A DNA stretch of 64,000 bases from an uncultured Ignavibacteria bacterium. GTDB lineage: Bacteria > Bacteroidota > Ignavibacteria > Tepidaquicellales > OLB5. Each line of letters starts with the position of its first letter. The stretch's first letter is position 1. This document shows positions 26,119 to 33,537 of this stretch, in pieces. The position numbers and the translations under genes were made by a program. The DNA is taken from positions 1 through 64,000 of the forward strand of contig CALMYL010000020.1 of assembly GCA_937873695.1 (NCBI GenBank), given 5' to 3'. A model generated the notes under the pieces. That model did no database searches, had not been told where the DNA came from, and saw nothing but the letters and a program-made list of their open reading frames with translations.

Positions 26119-26616
26119 TTAGTTTTTAGGACCGTTTTTGTATTTGTCGGGGTCATTCTCAAATTTCTTTACGCATGATTTACAGCAAAGATAATATTTT
26201 GTTCCTTCATGCATCACGAAAACGTCTTTTGATTCTATCTTCTCTCCCATTACCGGGCATGTCATTTCTTCTTTTATATAATTCATCGGTTCTTTTTTGA
26301 ACTTTGCAACGCAGCCATCGCAGCAGAAAGTGTAATCTTTGCCGTAGTAACTGAATTTAACTCCCTGGCCTTCGCCAATTGCTTCGCCTGATACTGGGCA
26401 GGTCATACCTGTTGATACGGTTGAGTCACCGCCGGCATTTCCGTGTTTATCGCAGCATTTGCCGTCTTCCGGTTTTGTATCATTGCTTGATTTCATATCG
26501 CCGCAATGATTTGATGATTTATCCTTGCAGCAATCTTTTTCCTGGCTGTATGAGTTTGAAACTGACAGTGCGAATAATGCAATAAATAATGATGCTAAAA
26601 ATAATCTGGTTTTCAT
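26119..26616 (-). CDS. Exported protein with two YHS/TRASH-type metal-binding domains
   Basis: From the ATG at 26616 the protein has a signal peptide (MKTRLFLASLFIALFALSVS); an ATG at 26643 would add nine residues before it. A Cys/His-rich segment (CC, HC, CC) follows, then two tandem YHS-like domains, each with CPV.GE at the start and CC..CV.KF at the end (CPVSGEAIG...FCCDGCVAKF and CPVMGEKIE...LCCKSCVKKF). Such domains bind heavy metals, often copper, and occur in periplasmic or surface metal-handling proteins. It lies 41 bp after the HYC_CC_PP-like gene on the same strand, so a shared metal-sequestration role is likely. Confidence 0.85.
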   Translation of the reverse strand: MKTRLFLASLFIALFALSVSNSYSQEKDCCKDKSSNHCGDMKSSNDTKPEDGKCCDKHGNAGGDSTVSTGMTCPVSGEAIGEGQGVKFSYYGKDYTFCCDGCVAKFKKEPMNYIKEEMTCPVMGEKIESKDVFVMHEGTKYYLCCKSCVKKFENDPDKYKNGPKN

Positions 26617-26683
26617 TTTATAAAATTGATTTAGTTTAAACAAAAAGTTATTTCAAAAAAGCTTTAGTTGAAATATTTTAAGT

Positions 26684-27100
26684 TTAAATCCGCAGAATTG
26701 AGTTTGTCAGATAAGTATCAGTAGAGTACTTTTGTGGCGGCGAATAGTTACCTGTAATGTTACCTATCAACTCAGGATGAAATCCTGTTTCAGCAGGTGA
26801 ACTATATTGAATTGTTCTGGAAGTTAAATTTGAGTTTGAATTCTTCAGATCGTGGTAAAGATCAGCGGTTTGCTGAGTTTCATTCACAGTGCAGCCGCAG
26901 TGACCTGAAATTCTTTCATTGAGGGTAAGTTTGAGATGCTTGATACAGCACTGTTTAACCGTTTTGGTGACGTGGCAGCAATTATCTTCCATACTGCCTT
27001 CAGTACAATGGCGGAATGTACCCCAGTTCAGCATTAATACTGAACAGGCAATAAGCACAGAAAGAGCGGTTTTTGTTATATTTTTCAGTAAATTCCTCAT
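26684..27100 (-). CDS. HYC_CC_PP-like exported small protein
   Basis: A 138-residue exported protein with a hydrophobic N-terminus (about 12-27). Mature part: FRHCTEGS, then DNCC, QCC and HCGCTVNE, and near the C-terminus NYSPPQKYSTDTYLTNSIL. The order H-x-C, CC, PP with a hydrophobic end matches the HYC_CC_PP pattern of small Bacteroidota proteins encoded near TonB-dependent metal receptors. The histidine and cysteines probably bind metal. It is followed by the double-YHS gene and preceded by the REP array. Confidence 0.75.
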   Translation of the reverse strand: MRNLLKNITKTALSVLIACSVLMLNWGTFRHCTEGSMEDNCCHVTKTVKQCCIKHLKLTLNERISGHCGCTVNETQQTADLYHDLKNSNSNLTSRTIQYSSPAETGFHPELIGNITGNYSPPQKYSTDTYLTNSILRI

Positions 27101-27180
27101 ATATTCACAACAAATATAACGAAATTTTACATTTATAGTTCCATAGAAATATGGTAGTTGTGGATATAACTTTACAAAAA

Positions 27181-27410
27181 TGTCACCGCTTCGCGGTTAT
27201 AAAAGCTTTGTATAGTTTCATTGTTACAATAATATCACCGCTTCGCGGTTATAAAAGCTTTGTATAGTTTCATTTTTACAATAATGTCACCGCTTCGCGG
27301 TTCAGAAGCATAGGATTAATGCATTATTACAATAATGTCACCGCTTCGCGGTTCAGAAGCATAGGATTAATGCATTATTACAATAATGTCACCGCTTCGC
27401 GGTTATATAT
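27181..27410. repeat. Left REP array, five copies of ACCGCTTCGCGGT
   Basis: The hairpin ACCGC-TTC-GCGGT occurs at 27185, 27237, 27289, 27340 and 27391, spaced 51-52 bases apart. Two spacer types alternate, one with AAAGCTTTGTATAGTTTCAT and one with AGAAGCATAGGATTAATGCA, each ending TTACAATAAT. The same units recur to the right of the transposase. Confidence 0.92.
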
Positions 27411-27468
27411 AAATCAGATAACATAGCCTAAAAGTGTAAAATTATTTACTTCATATTGTATCGATATC

Positions 27469-27535
27469 AAACCCCGAAGGGGTGAAATTATTGTAGGTTT
27501 ATATTTGGGCATAAGATCAAACCCCAAAGGGGTGA
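27469..27535. repeat. Second REP type, left side
   Basis: ACCCCGAAGGGGT (27471-27483) and its variant ACCCCAAAGGGGT (27521-27533) form hairpins followed by GA(A/C)ATTATTGT. Relatives lie to the right of the transposase at 28079 (inverted), 28468 and 28516. Confidence 0.85.
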
Positions 27536-27589
27536 CATTATTGTTAGATTTCTTTGGGCTAAAAATAATCTTCGAACCAGCAATATTAT

Positions 27590-28051
27590 TTATTCAATCC
27601 ATTCGAACAAATATTTTTCATTAAATTCTATTTCGAATTTTTTCAGCAATTCCAGGTATTCTTCCTTAAATGTCTTCTTCTTATGATGTTTCTCCTGATT
27701 CAGTATATAATTATATACTTTTTCAATTTGAGATTTGGAATATGAAAAAGCACCGAAACCCGATTGCCAGCTGAATTTACCTTTTACCCAATGATTATCA
27801 TTAATGAAGTTAGATGAATTATTTTTGACATCCCTTGCCAGATCAGAAACAGACAATGACGGTCTTAATCCGATAAATGCATGTATATGATCCTGCATTC
27901 CGTTAACAATAATTGATTTGCATTCTTTTCCTGTGATAATTCCTGAAATGTACTTGTTCAACTCTGATTTATTTTTTTGTTGAATTAGATTTTGTCTGCC
28001 CTTTACAGCGAAAACCAATTGGATGTAAATTTGTGTATATGTTCCGGCCAT
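27590..28051 (-). CDS. REP-associated tyrosine transposase (IS200/IS605 TnpA-like)
   Basis: A 153-residue Y1-type HUH transposase. The metal-binding HUH pair is in DHIHAF (His55 and His57), and the catalytic tyrosine lies in YNYILNQ (Tyr115, with Gln119 four residues on), followed by EKHHKKKTFKEEYLELL. Length and motifs match IS200/IS605 TnpA proteins. No terminal IS ends or TnpB are visible. Instead the gene sits between two arrays of small hairpins, the arrangement of a domesticated REP-associated transposase that mobilises REP elements. The frame is intact, so it may be active. Confidence 0.93.
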   Translation of the reverse strand: MAGTYTQIYIQLVFAVKGRQNLIQQKNKSELNKYISGIITGKECKSIIVNGMQDHIHAFIGLRPSLSVSDLARDVKNNSSNFINDNHWVKGKFSWQSGFGAFSYSKSQIEKVYNYILNQEKHHKKKTFKEEYLELLKKFEIEFNEKYLFEWIE

Positions 28052-28076
28052 TTATTTTTTGTATAGTTTTATAATG

Positions 28077-28350
28077 TCACCCCTGTCGGGGTTTTGATTA
28101 CAATTATAATAATTTTTCTACAAAAATGTCACCGCTTCGCGGTTCAGAAGCATAGGATTAATGCATTATTACAAAAATGTCACCGCTTCGCGGTTCAGAA
28201 GCATAGGATTAATGCATTATTACAATAATATCACCGCTTCGCGGTTATAAAAGCTTTGTATAGTTTCATTGTTACAAAAATGACACCGCTTCGCGGTTCA
28301 GAAGCATAGGATTAATGCATTGTTACAAAAATGACACCGCTTCGCGGTTT
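28077..28350. repeat. Right REP array
   Basis: An inverted copy of the second REP type (ACCCCTGTCGGGGT, 28079-28092) is followed by five ACCGCTTCGCGGT hairpins at 28131, 28182, 28233, 28285 and 28336, again 51-52 bases apart and in the same orientation as the left array. Confidence 0.92.
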
Positions 28351-28465
28351 GGTACTTTAAAGTTTAACTTTTGCGATAATAACACGCCTACGGCACTAAA
28401 ATAATCAGCCCGGTATTCGCTCATTAAATCTTTGTGCTTTTCGGTTTTACAAATTATACATAACA

Positions 28466-28530
28466 TAACCCCGAATGGGTGACATTACTGTAGTCTACAA
28501 TGTATAGATATCAAAACCCCGAAGGGGTGA
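28466..28530. repeat. Second REP type, right side
   Basis: ACCCCGAATGGGT (28468-28480) and ACCCCGAAGGGGT (28516-28528), each followed by GACATTA. Between 28351 and 28465 no gene or further repeat is seen. Confidence 0.8.
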
Positions 28531-28591
28531 CATTATATGAATATTTAGAGAATTCATAAATAATATATTATCGATTCTTAGTCATAAATAA

Positions 28592-31042
28592 TCATTTAAT
28601 CAAAATCATTTTTTTGGTTTCAGAATACTCTCCGGCTGATAATTTATAAAAGTATAGCCCGCTGGGATGATTTGATGCATCCCAATTGACCTGGTATGTG
28701 CCGGGTGAGAGGTGTCGGTTGATGAGGGTGGTAACTTCTCTGCCGAGTATATCATACACAGACAGGAATGTCTGTGCCACTGATGAAGCTATGGGAATTG
28801 TGAAGCTAATGGTTGTTGACGGATTAAACGGGTTTGGATAATTTTGGGAGAGTAAATATTCTTTTGGGATATTGGTTTGTATTTGCGTTACGGGAATAAT
28901 ATTCCCGTTATATTCCCATATTCCCCTGCCATGTGTAGCAACGCGGAGCTTATTTTGCTGCAGGTTATAATCCAGATGAATTGAAACCGTATTCGGCAAT
29001 CCTGAGGCGAGTTCACTCCACGTAGTGCCAAAATTCTGTGATATAAACACGCCAATATCTGTTGCTACAAGCAGGGTATTGGTACTGCGGCCCGGCCAGT
29101 AGAACATCCCGTCGTTTACGGGAATATCCGGTAAGTTACCTGATACATCAAACCAGTTTATTCCGTAATTTGTGGTTTTATAAACATGACCGCCGCCGAA
29201 TCCGCTAAAAGTAACTAATGCGGCCGCAGAAGAATCAGGGTGAAAATTAATACTTGTGATGGTCCTGATTGGAAGCCCGTCAATTCTGTAATCAAATGTT
29301 GCGCCGCCATCACTTGAAAGAAATACGATATTGTTCGAAACAGTATAGATATGTTCCGGTTCACTTTGGGAAATTGCAAGCTGCGAAAGTATCCCTGCCG
29401 TTCCGGCGGAATAAACAAACCAGTTGTCGCCGTTATCGGTTGACTTAAATACTCTTTCACGGGCAGTGTAGAATATCCCGGCGGAATCAGGGTGACTTAT
29501 TATTGGCGCGATCCATGATGCCCTGCCGAAGAGACCCGCAGTATCAATAGCCCAGTTCAGGCCATTATCAGTCGAGCGTTTTATCCTGTTAAACTGATTT
29601 TCAGCAAGAATAAAATTTGTATTTACATTCTGGAAACATGCGTCACCTCCATCACCGCCAAAAATAAGCACGTCCCAAATCTGCGAGCCTGTTGTCTGCT
29701 GAATGCCGTTATCCTGTGTGCCGCCTACCATATGCAGCCCGTTTGAGGGATTTGAAGCAACCCTGTAGAATTGCGTTAAGTTGAGATCTGTATTAACGTT
29801 TGCCCAATTATTGCCCGCGTTGGATGATGAATATACTCCGCCATCAGTTGCGACAATTATTTGAGCGGGATTAAGCGGGTTAAAATCCATATTATGATGA
29901 TCAACATGAACAGGTCCCGCAGATGTATTGGTAATCTTAGTGAAGGTTGTTCCATTTGTTGTTCTCCATAGATCGATCAGTCCTAGATAAGCTATGTTTG
30001 GATTGACAGGATTTACGTGAATATAAAGATCATACCATCCCTGGTTAGCGCCTGTAAAATTATTCTGCAGTAAGGTATAATTCATGCCCCCGTTAGTGGA
30101 TTTATACACGCTTGCGGTTGTTCCCATGTATGATACGGCATACATAATTTCAGGCACGGCATTACATAATGCAATATGATTGCGTGTTCCCAGGGTGAAA
30201 GGAGTATATGCATTGAATGTATTACCACTATCAAGCGATATTTTATAACCGCTGCCCTGCCCAATGCAATATACTTTCGCGCCATCGGGTGAAAAGAGAA
30301 CATCATCACACCTGCCTGAAACATATTGAACCCACGAAGTGCCTGAGTTTGAGCTTTTGTGCAAACCCGCAGTACCCATAGCAGCGAAAAGGATATTGCT
30401 GTGATTTGGGTCAATTACTAATCTCGAAAAATATGTGTTAGCCGGCAGCCCTGCCGTATAGTTGATCCAGTTATTACCGCCGTTTGTTGATTTAAGCAAT
30501 CCGCTGCCTGAATACGAGTATGTAAAATATGTAGCTTCACCCGTTCCGTAATAGATAATTTCAGGATTGGTTTTATCAATTGCCAGGGCGCCAGATGAAA
30601 GGGTGACCTCGAAATCAGCTTTAGGCAGCCAGTTAAGTCCGCCGTTAGTTGATTTCCACACTCCCCCATAGGCTGCAGCAATGTATATTATATCAGGATT
30701 AACAGGATGATACTTCACGGAAACAATACGAGATGAAACATTGCCGTAATAAATATTCACCGCAGGAGTTGGACCAATGCTTACCCACTCATCAATACGG
30801 TCATAATACCCCGCAGAATTCAACAGACTCATTTTTTGGATAACTGCGTTTTGGTAAGCGTTTGGAGGAAGACCTGCATTTGGAAATATCCTTTGTTCAT
30901 AGAACCATTTTTCACGCTCAAAGGAATTCCGGTATCTTACTTCATCAGGAACATTTTTATATATATCAATTCCCTGATCATTAATCTGAGAATTAACTGC
31001 AGCCGCAAGAAACATTAATATTACAGCAATTACTTTGTGCAT
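28592..31042 (-). CDS. Secreted BNR/sortilin-like propeller protein, type IX sorting domain
   Basis: An 816-residue exported protein. A signal peptide (MHKVIAVILMFLAAAVNS) is followed by a large beta-propeller with repeated BNR/VPS10-type blades ending in S.NGG.NW or S.D.G.TW (for example WKSTNGGLNW, LKSTNGGNNW, KSSNSGTSW). The C-terminus is a T9SS domain: LSQNYPNPFNPSTTISFTI, VYDILGREV, PSGLYFYKL, terminal KKMILIK. Within it, between FTIPIAS and VYDILG, stand extra residues VAQTFLS encoded by a palindromic repeat. It is presumably a surface glycan- or protein-binding protein or a hydrolase; no catalytic residues can be assigned. It is the nearest gene to the right REP array. Confidence 0.88.
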   Translation of the reverse strand: MHKVIAVILMFLAAAVNSQINDQGIDIYKNVPDEVRYRNSFEREKWFYEQRIFPNAGLPPNAYQNAVIQKMSLLNSAGYYDRIDEWVSIGPTPAVNIYYGNVSSRIVSVKYHPVNPDIIYIAAAYGGVWKSTNGGLNWLPKADFEVTLSSGALAIDKTNPEIIYYGTGEATYFTYSYSGSGLLKSTNGGNNWINYTAGLPANTYFSRLVIDPNHSNILFAAMGTAGLHKSSNSGTSWVQYVSGRCDDVLFSPDGAKVYCIGQGSGYKISLDSGNTFNAYTPFTLGTRNHIALCNAVPEIMYAVSYMGTTASVYKSTNGGMNYTLLQNNFTGANQGWYDLYIHVNPVNPNIAYLGLIDLWRTTNGTTFTKITNTSAGPVHVDHHNMDFNPLNPAQIIVATDGGVYSSSNAGNNWANVNTDLNLTQFYRVASNPSNGLHMVGGTQDNGIQQTTGSQIWDVLIFGGDGGDACFQNVNTNFILAENQFNRIKRSTDNGLNWAIDTAGLFGRASWIAPIISHPDSAGIFYTARERVFKSTDNGDNWFVYSAGTAGILSQLAISQSEPEHIYTVSNNIVFLSSDGGATFDYRIDGLPIRTITSINFHPDSSAAALVTFSGFGGGHVYKTTNYGINWFDVSGNLPDIPVNDGMFYWPGRSTNTLLVATDIGVFISQNFGTTWSELASGLPNTVSIHLDYNLQQNKLRVATHGRGIWEYNGNIIPVTQIQTNIPKEYLLSQNYPNPFNPSTTISFTIPIASSVAQTFLSVYDILGREVTTLINRHLSPGTYQVNWDASNHPSGLYFYKLSAGEYSETKKMILIK
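28757..28776. repeat. Palindrome inside a type IX sorting domain
   Basis: CACAGACA (28757-28764) and TGTCTGTG (28769-28776) form a perfect 8-bp stem with a 4-base loop. It encodes VAQTFLS in place of the normal short turn of the sorting domain; the other five T9SS domains in this window lack it. Confidence 0.7.
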
Positions 31043-31071
31043 TTTTATTTTAAGTAGTATTTACTCAATCT

Positions 31072-31545
31072 TTAATCTGAGTAAAAATATACGGCTTTAC
31101 CGTTTAAGCCATCATTTATTTCACCGTAAAATGTTTCATCCATTTTCACTTCCAGTTTATCAATCGTCAGATACCTCGCGGTAATTTCGACTTTGTTGTC
31201 TTCGTAAACCCGGAGTTTAACGTAATTGTAGAGATATCCTCCGAATCCTTTTAAATATATCATCACAGTTTCAGATGACGAAATGAAAGCAATATTTTTG
31301 CCGATAACACCGGCTGCAAAATATTCATATGGCAGGATATCCATCCCCCCGATCGCATCTGGAGCTTTGGCTGTATCGCCCTCGGAAACCAGCAGGCAAT
31401 CCTTATAATGAATGACAGCATTCACCCTGTACCCGCTGTTGAGGGCTTCCAGGATTTGGATAAAATTAGTTAATTGTTTTGGTTCAGAATGAACACCTGA
31501 AATGAGCAGAAATAAAAACGGTAATATTTTTAGTGATTTGAGCAT
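31072..31545 (-). CDS. VirK-family exported protein
   Basis: I take the ATG at 31545 because it gives a signal peptide (MLKSLKILPFLFLLISGVHS); an ATG at 31599 would add 18 residues. The mature protein, about 140 residues, has the pattern of the VirK family: a hydrophobic segment leading to ALNSGYRVNAVIHYKDCLL, then DAIGGMDILPYEYF, and a beta-rich C-terminal part with VKLRVYEDNKVEITARYL and VKMDETFYGEI. VirK proteins are small periplasmic or secreted proteins of unclear function, named from a plant-pathogen virulence gene. It is preceded on the same strand only by a distant, divergent gene, and lies 29 bp upstream of the secreted propeller gene. Confidence 0.75.
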   Translation of the reverse strand: MLKSLKILPFLFLLISGVHSEPKQLTNFIQILEALNSGYRVNAVIHYKDCLLVSEGDTAKAPDAIGGMDILPYEYFAAGVIGKNIAFISSSETVMIYLKGFGGYLYNYVKLRVYEDNKVEITARYLTIDKLEVKMDETFYGEINDGLNGKAVYFYSD

Positions 31546-31638
31546 AAAATCCGCAGTTATATTAATCAATTGTTTCCAAATTGCCATTAGTTTTAACAAA
31601 ATTCAATGTCATATTTTGTTTAAAAAGCCGGTAATCTA

Positions 31639-31669
31639 TTTGATTTAACGCGCGGAAATTGTATTTTTG
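31639..31669 (+). promoter_or_regulatory. Bacteroidota-type promoter
   Basis: TTTG (31639-31642) and TATTTTTG (31662-31669) are 19 bases apart, 35 bases upstream of the ATG at 31705. Confidence 0.7.
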
Positions 31670-31704
31670 TTCATTAATAAATTAATAAATCAACTAACAA
31701 CAAA

Positions 31705-32232
31705 ATGACAGATCTAAATTCACAGCTTAATGCTGTAAAATCAAAAGAGAACTTCCTTGAGAAGATAACAAGGATTATCCCGGGTTATGACGGGTATGTT
31801 AACAGGGATAATTCCCGTGAGCTTGATACAATATTAAGGAATACACTTGCAGCAAGACTTGACGCAAATCATGTAAAGCTGAAAAATGTGATATTGAACC
31901 TTTCGCAGCGCGGAAAACTTTTTGAGTCAGATGGCATTGATAAACTCGATAAAAAGCTGCAACTTTGCGTTGGCAAGTTCAAAGCGGCCGCACGCGGCTA
32001 CAGCGGAGCTTTTGATGTTGTAAAAGTTAAGGAAGATAAACTTAACCAGCTTTACCAGTTTGATGCGAGCCTTCTTAACAATGTTGATGTGATCTCAGCT
32101 GCATGCACAGATATGGATAACAACTCAAAAGCGAATGTTGACGTTAAGGCTGATATGGATAAAGCCGGGCTGCTGATGGATGAACTAGTGAAAATGTTCG
32201 ATCAGCGCGAACAGATTTTAAACACGGTATAA
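31705..32232 (+). CDS. Conserved helical protein of unknown function
   Basis: A 175-residue soluble protein, predicted helical or coiled-coil. Its IIPGYDGYVNRDNSRELDTILR segment (about 24-45, core IIPGYDGY) and GYSGAFDVVKV (98-108) are features I associate with a widespread family of uncharacterised bacterial proteins. No signal peptide, membrane segment or catalytic motif is visible. It has its own TTTG-N19-TAnnTTTG promoter and is followed by a strong hairpin terminator, so it is probably monocistronic. Function unknown. Confidence 0.75.
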   Translation: MTDLNSQLNAVKSKENFLEKITRIIPGYDGYVNRDNSRELDTILRNTLAARLDANHVKLKNVILNLSQRGKLFESDGIDKLDKKLQLCVGKFKAAARGYSGAFDVVKVKEDKLNQLYQFDASLLNNVDVISAACTDMDNNSKANVDVKADMDKAGLLMDELVKMFDQREQILNTV

Positions 32233-32241
32233 GCACATTAT

Positions 32242-32574
32242 TTGATATTTAAGAAAAAGAAAATAAGGAAAACCAGGGTATTGCCTGCAGTGTTTGCAGG
32301 TAATACCTTTTCTATTAACGCTTTCCTCTTTCTGTGTGCGCTCGGGTTCATTATTGCAGGTATAGATCTTAGTACAGAACTTGCACGCGAGAAGAACGAA
32401 ATAAATTTTGTGCTGGATAACCTTGAAGACGGATGCAACATACCGCAGCTTTCTCCCAAGGGCCTCGATAATATTTCTCTTCCGTTCCAGTTAAGAACAC
32501 CTGAAGTACATAATTTTAATTACTCGCATATATTCAAAACCTCTGATACAGACAGGGGTCCCCCCGCAGCTTAA
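32242..32574 (+). CDS. Small membrane protein ending in GPP, ahead of outer-membrane genes
   Basis: A predicted 110-residue protein with a hydrophobic segment (FSINAFLFLCALGFIIAGIDL, core LFLCALGFIIAG) and the C-terminal motif TDRGPPAA. The TTG at 32242 is an uncertain start: a terminator-like hairpin (32277-32311) lies inside the first 25 codons, and the real start may be downstream (a GTG lies in the hairpin loop). Comparable small proteins ending in APP precede the receptors at 38874 and 21360-23588. It lies ahead of an outer-membrane barrel gene and a TonB receptor on the same strand, suggesting a helper of that system. Confidence 0.5.
   Translation: MIFKKKKIRKTRVLPAVFAGNTFSINAFLFLCALGFIIAGIDLSTELAREKNEINFVLDNLEDGCNIPQLSPKGLDNISLPFQLRTPEVHNFNYSHIFKTSDTDRGPPAA
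32277..32311 (+). terminator. Strong hairpin with T-run
   Basis: GGTATTGCCTGCA (32277-32289) pairs with TGCAGGTAATACC (32295-32307), one G-T wobble, 5-base loop, then TTTT. It lies 44 bp after the stop of 31705-32232 and probably ends that transcript, although it overlaps the start of the next reading frame. Confidence 0.7.
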
Positions 32575-32670
32575 TTTAACTCAGTTTATTTTTGTTCATT
32601 TTTGAACTCACTGCACAACAATACGTTGCCGCAGCGCTGTATTCATTTATTAATTTAAAAAAGAAAACAA

Positions 32671-33474
32671 ATGAGAAAATTAGGCGTTTTACTCTGTGCA
32701 TTTTTATTACTTTCCGCATCAGCAATATACACTCAGCCCAAATTAACGCTTCACTTAACCGGAGGTTATGGAGTGCCGCTTGGTGATTTTAAAACCGATC
32801 TGCCTCCAACCAGTCCGGTAACAGAAGATAACAGGGCAGACGCGGATTACTTTCCGTATTTCACAAAGCAGCTGTTAAATTTCGGGGTTGACGGAAAGCT
32901 TGCTTTCGGGAAACAGGGTAATGCAAGGGTCACAATGGGATTAACATATAACATGTTCAGCAACAATGCAGACGCAATATTCAGGATAAATCCGAATAAT
33001 GATCTTGCAGTAACTACTTTTAAGCCAAAAGTAAATGTACTTTCAATATCACTGGGCGGCGAGTGGGCATTTGCACCAAAGAAAAAGGTTAACCCGTTTC
33101 TGGGGGCAGGTGTTGCGGCAAACTTTTTCAGCGGAGAGTTTGAATTTGGCAGAGAGGTACGCATCAAGGGCGCACAGAGGACCGGACCAATGGATATGAA
33201 ATCAGAGACCAGGATAGGGATTATCTTTGACGGCGGAATTGATTTCCATCTAAGTCCGCAGGTAGGTGCCATAATAGGCGTTAAGTACCACATGATAAAT
33301 CCTTTGGGCAAAGGCGCGGATGACCCGAGTGAAGTAGGGGCAAACGAGATCGATCTTGGCGACCAGGAACATACAGAAGACGGCAAAACATTTCCCAACA
33401 GAACGATCAGTTCAATTAACGGATATGTTGGTGTATCATTCTATTTTGGAGCTCCAAAAACTGTTAAAAAATAA
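32671..33474 (+). CDS. Outer-membrane beta-barrel protein
   Basis: A 267-residue protein with a signal peptide (MRKLGVLLCAFLLLSASAIYT). Amphipathic beta-strands alternate with polar turns (LTLHLTGGYGVPLGDF, VNVLSISLGGEWAF, VNPFLGAGVAANFF, IGIIFDGGIDFHL, INGYVGVSFYFG), as in OmpA/OmpW-like eight-stranded barrels. It lies before the TonB receptor gene 33538 but a terminator hairpin separates them. Probable structural or small-solute porin; no ligand evident. Confidence 0.8.
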   Translation: MRKLGVLLCAFLLLSASAIYTQPKLTLHLTGGYGVPLGDFKTDLPPTSPVTEDNRADADYFPYFTKQLLNFGVDGKLAFGKQGNARVTMGLTYNMFSNNADAIFRINPNNDLAVTTFKPKVNVLSISLGGEWAFAPKKKVNPFLGAGVAANFFSGEFEFGREVRIKGAQRTGPMDMKSETRIGIIFDGGIDFHLSPQVGAIIGVKYHMINPLGKGADDPSEVGANEIDLGDQEHTEDGKTFPNRTISSINGYVGVSFYFGAPKTVKK

Positions 33475-33493
33475 TAATCTGTTTACAAATGAG

Positions 33494-33520
33494 GGGAGCA
33501 GTTCAAAGCCTGCTCCCTTT
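33494..33520 (+). terminator. Rho-independent terminator
   Basis: GGGAGCAG (33494-33501) pairs with CTGCTCCC (33510-33517), followed by TTT. It lies between the barrel gene and the TonB receptor gene. Confidence 0.7.
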
Positions 33521-33537
33521 ATAATAAGCTCCAATTT

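Noticed and set aside
27181-27410. CRISPR-like spacing of 51-52 bases
   Set aside because: The repeat is a 13-base hairpin, the spacers themselves repeat, and a RAYT gene explains the arrays; no cas genes.
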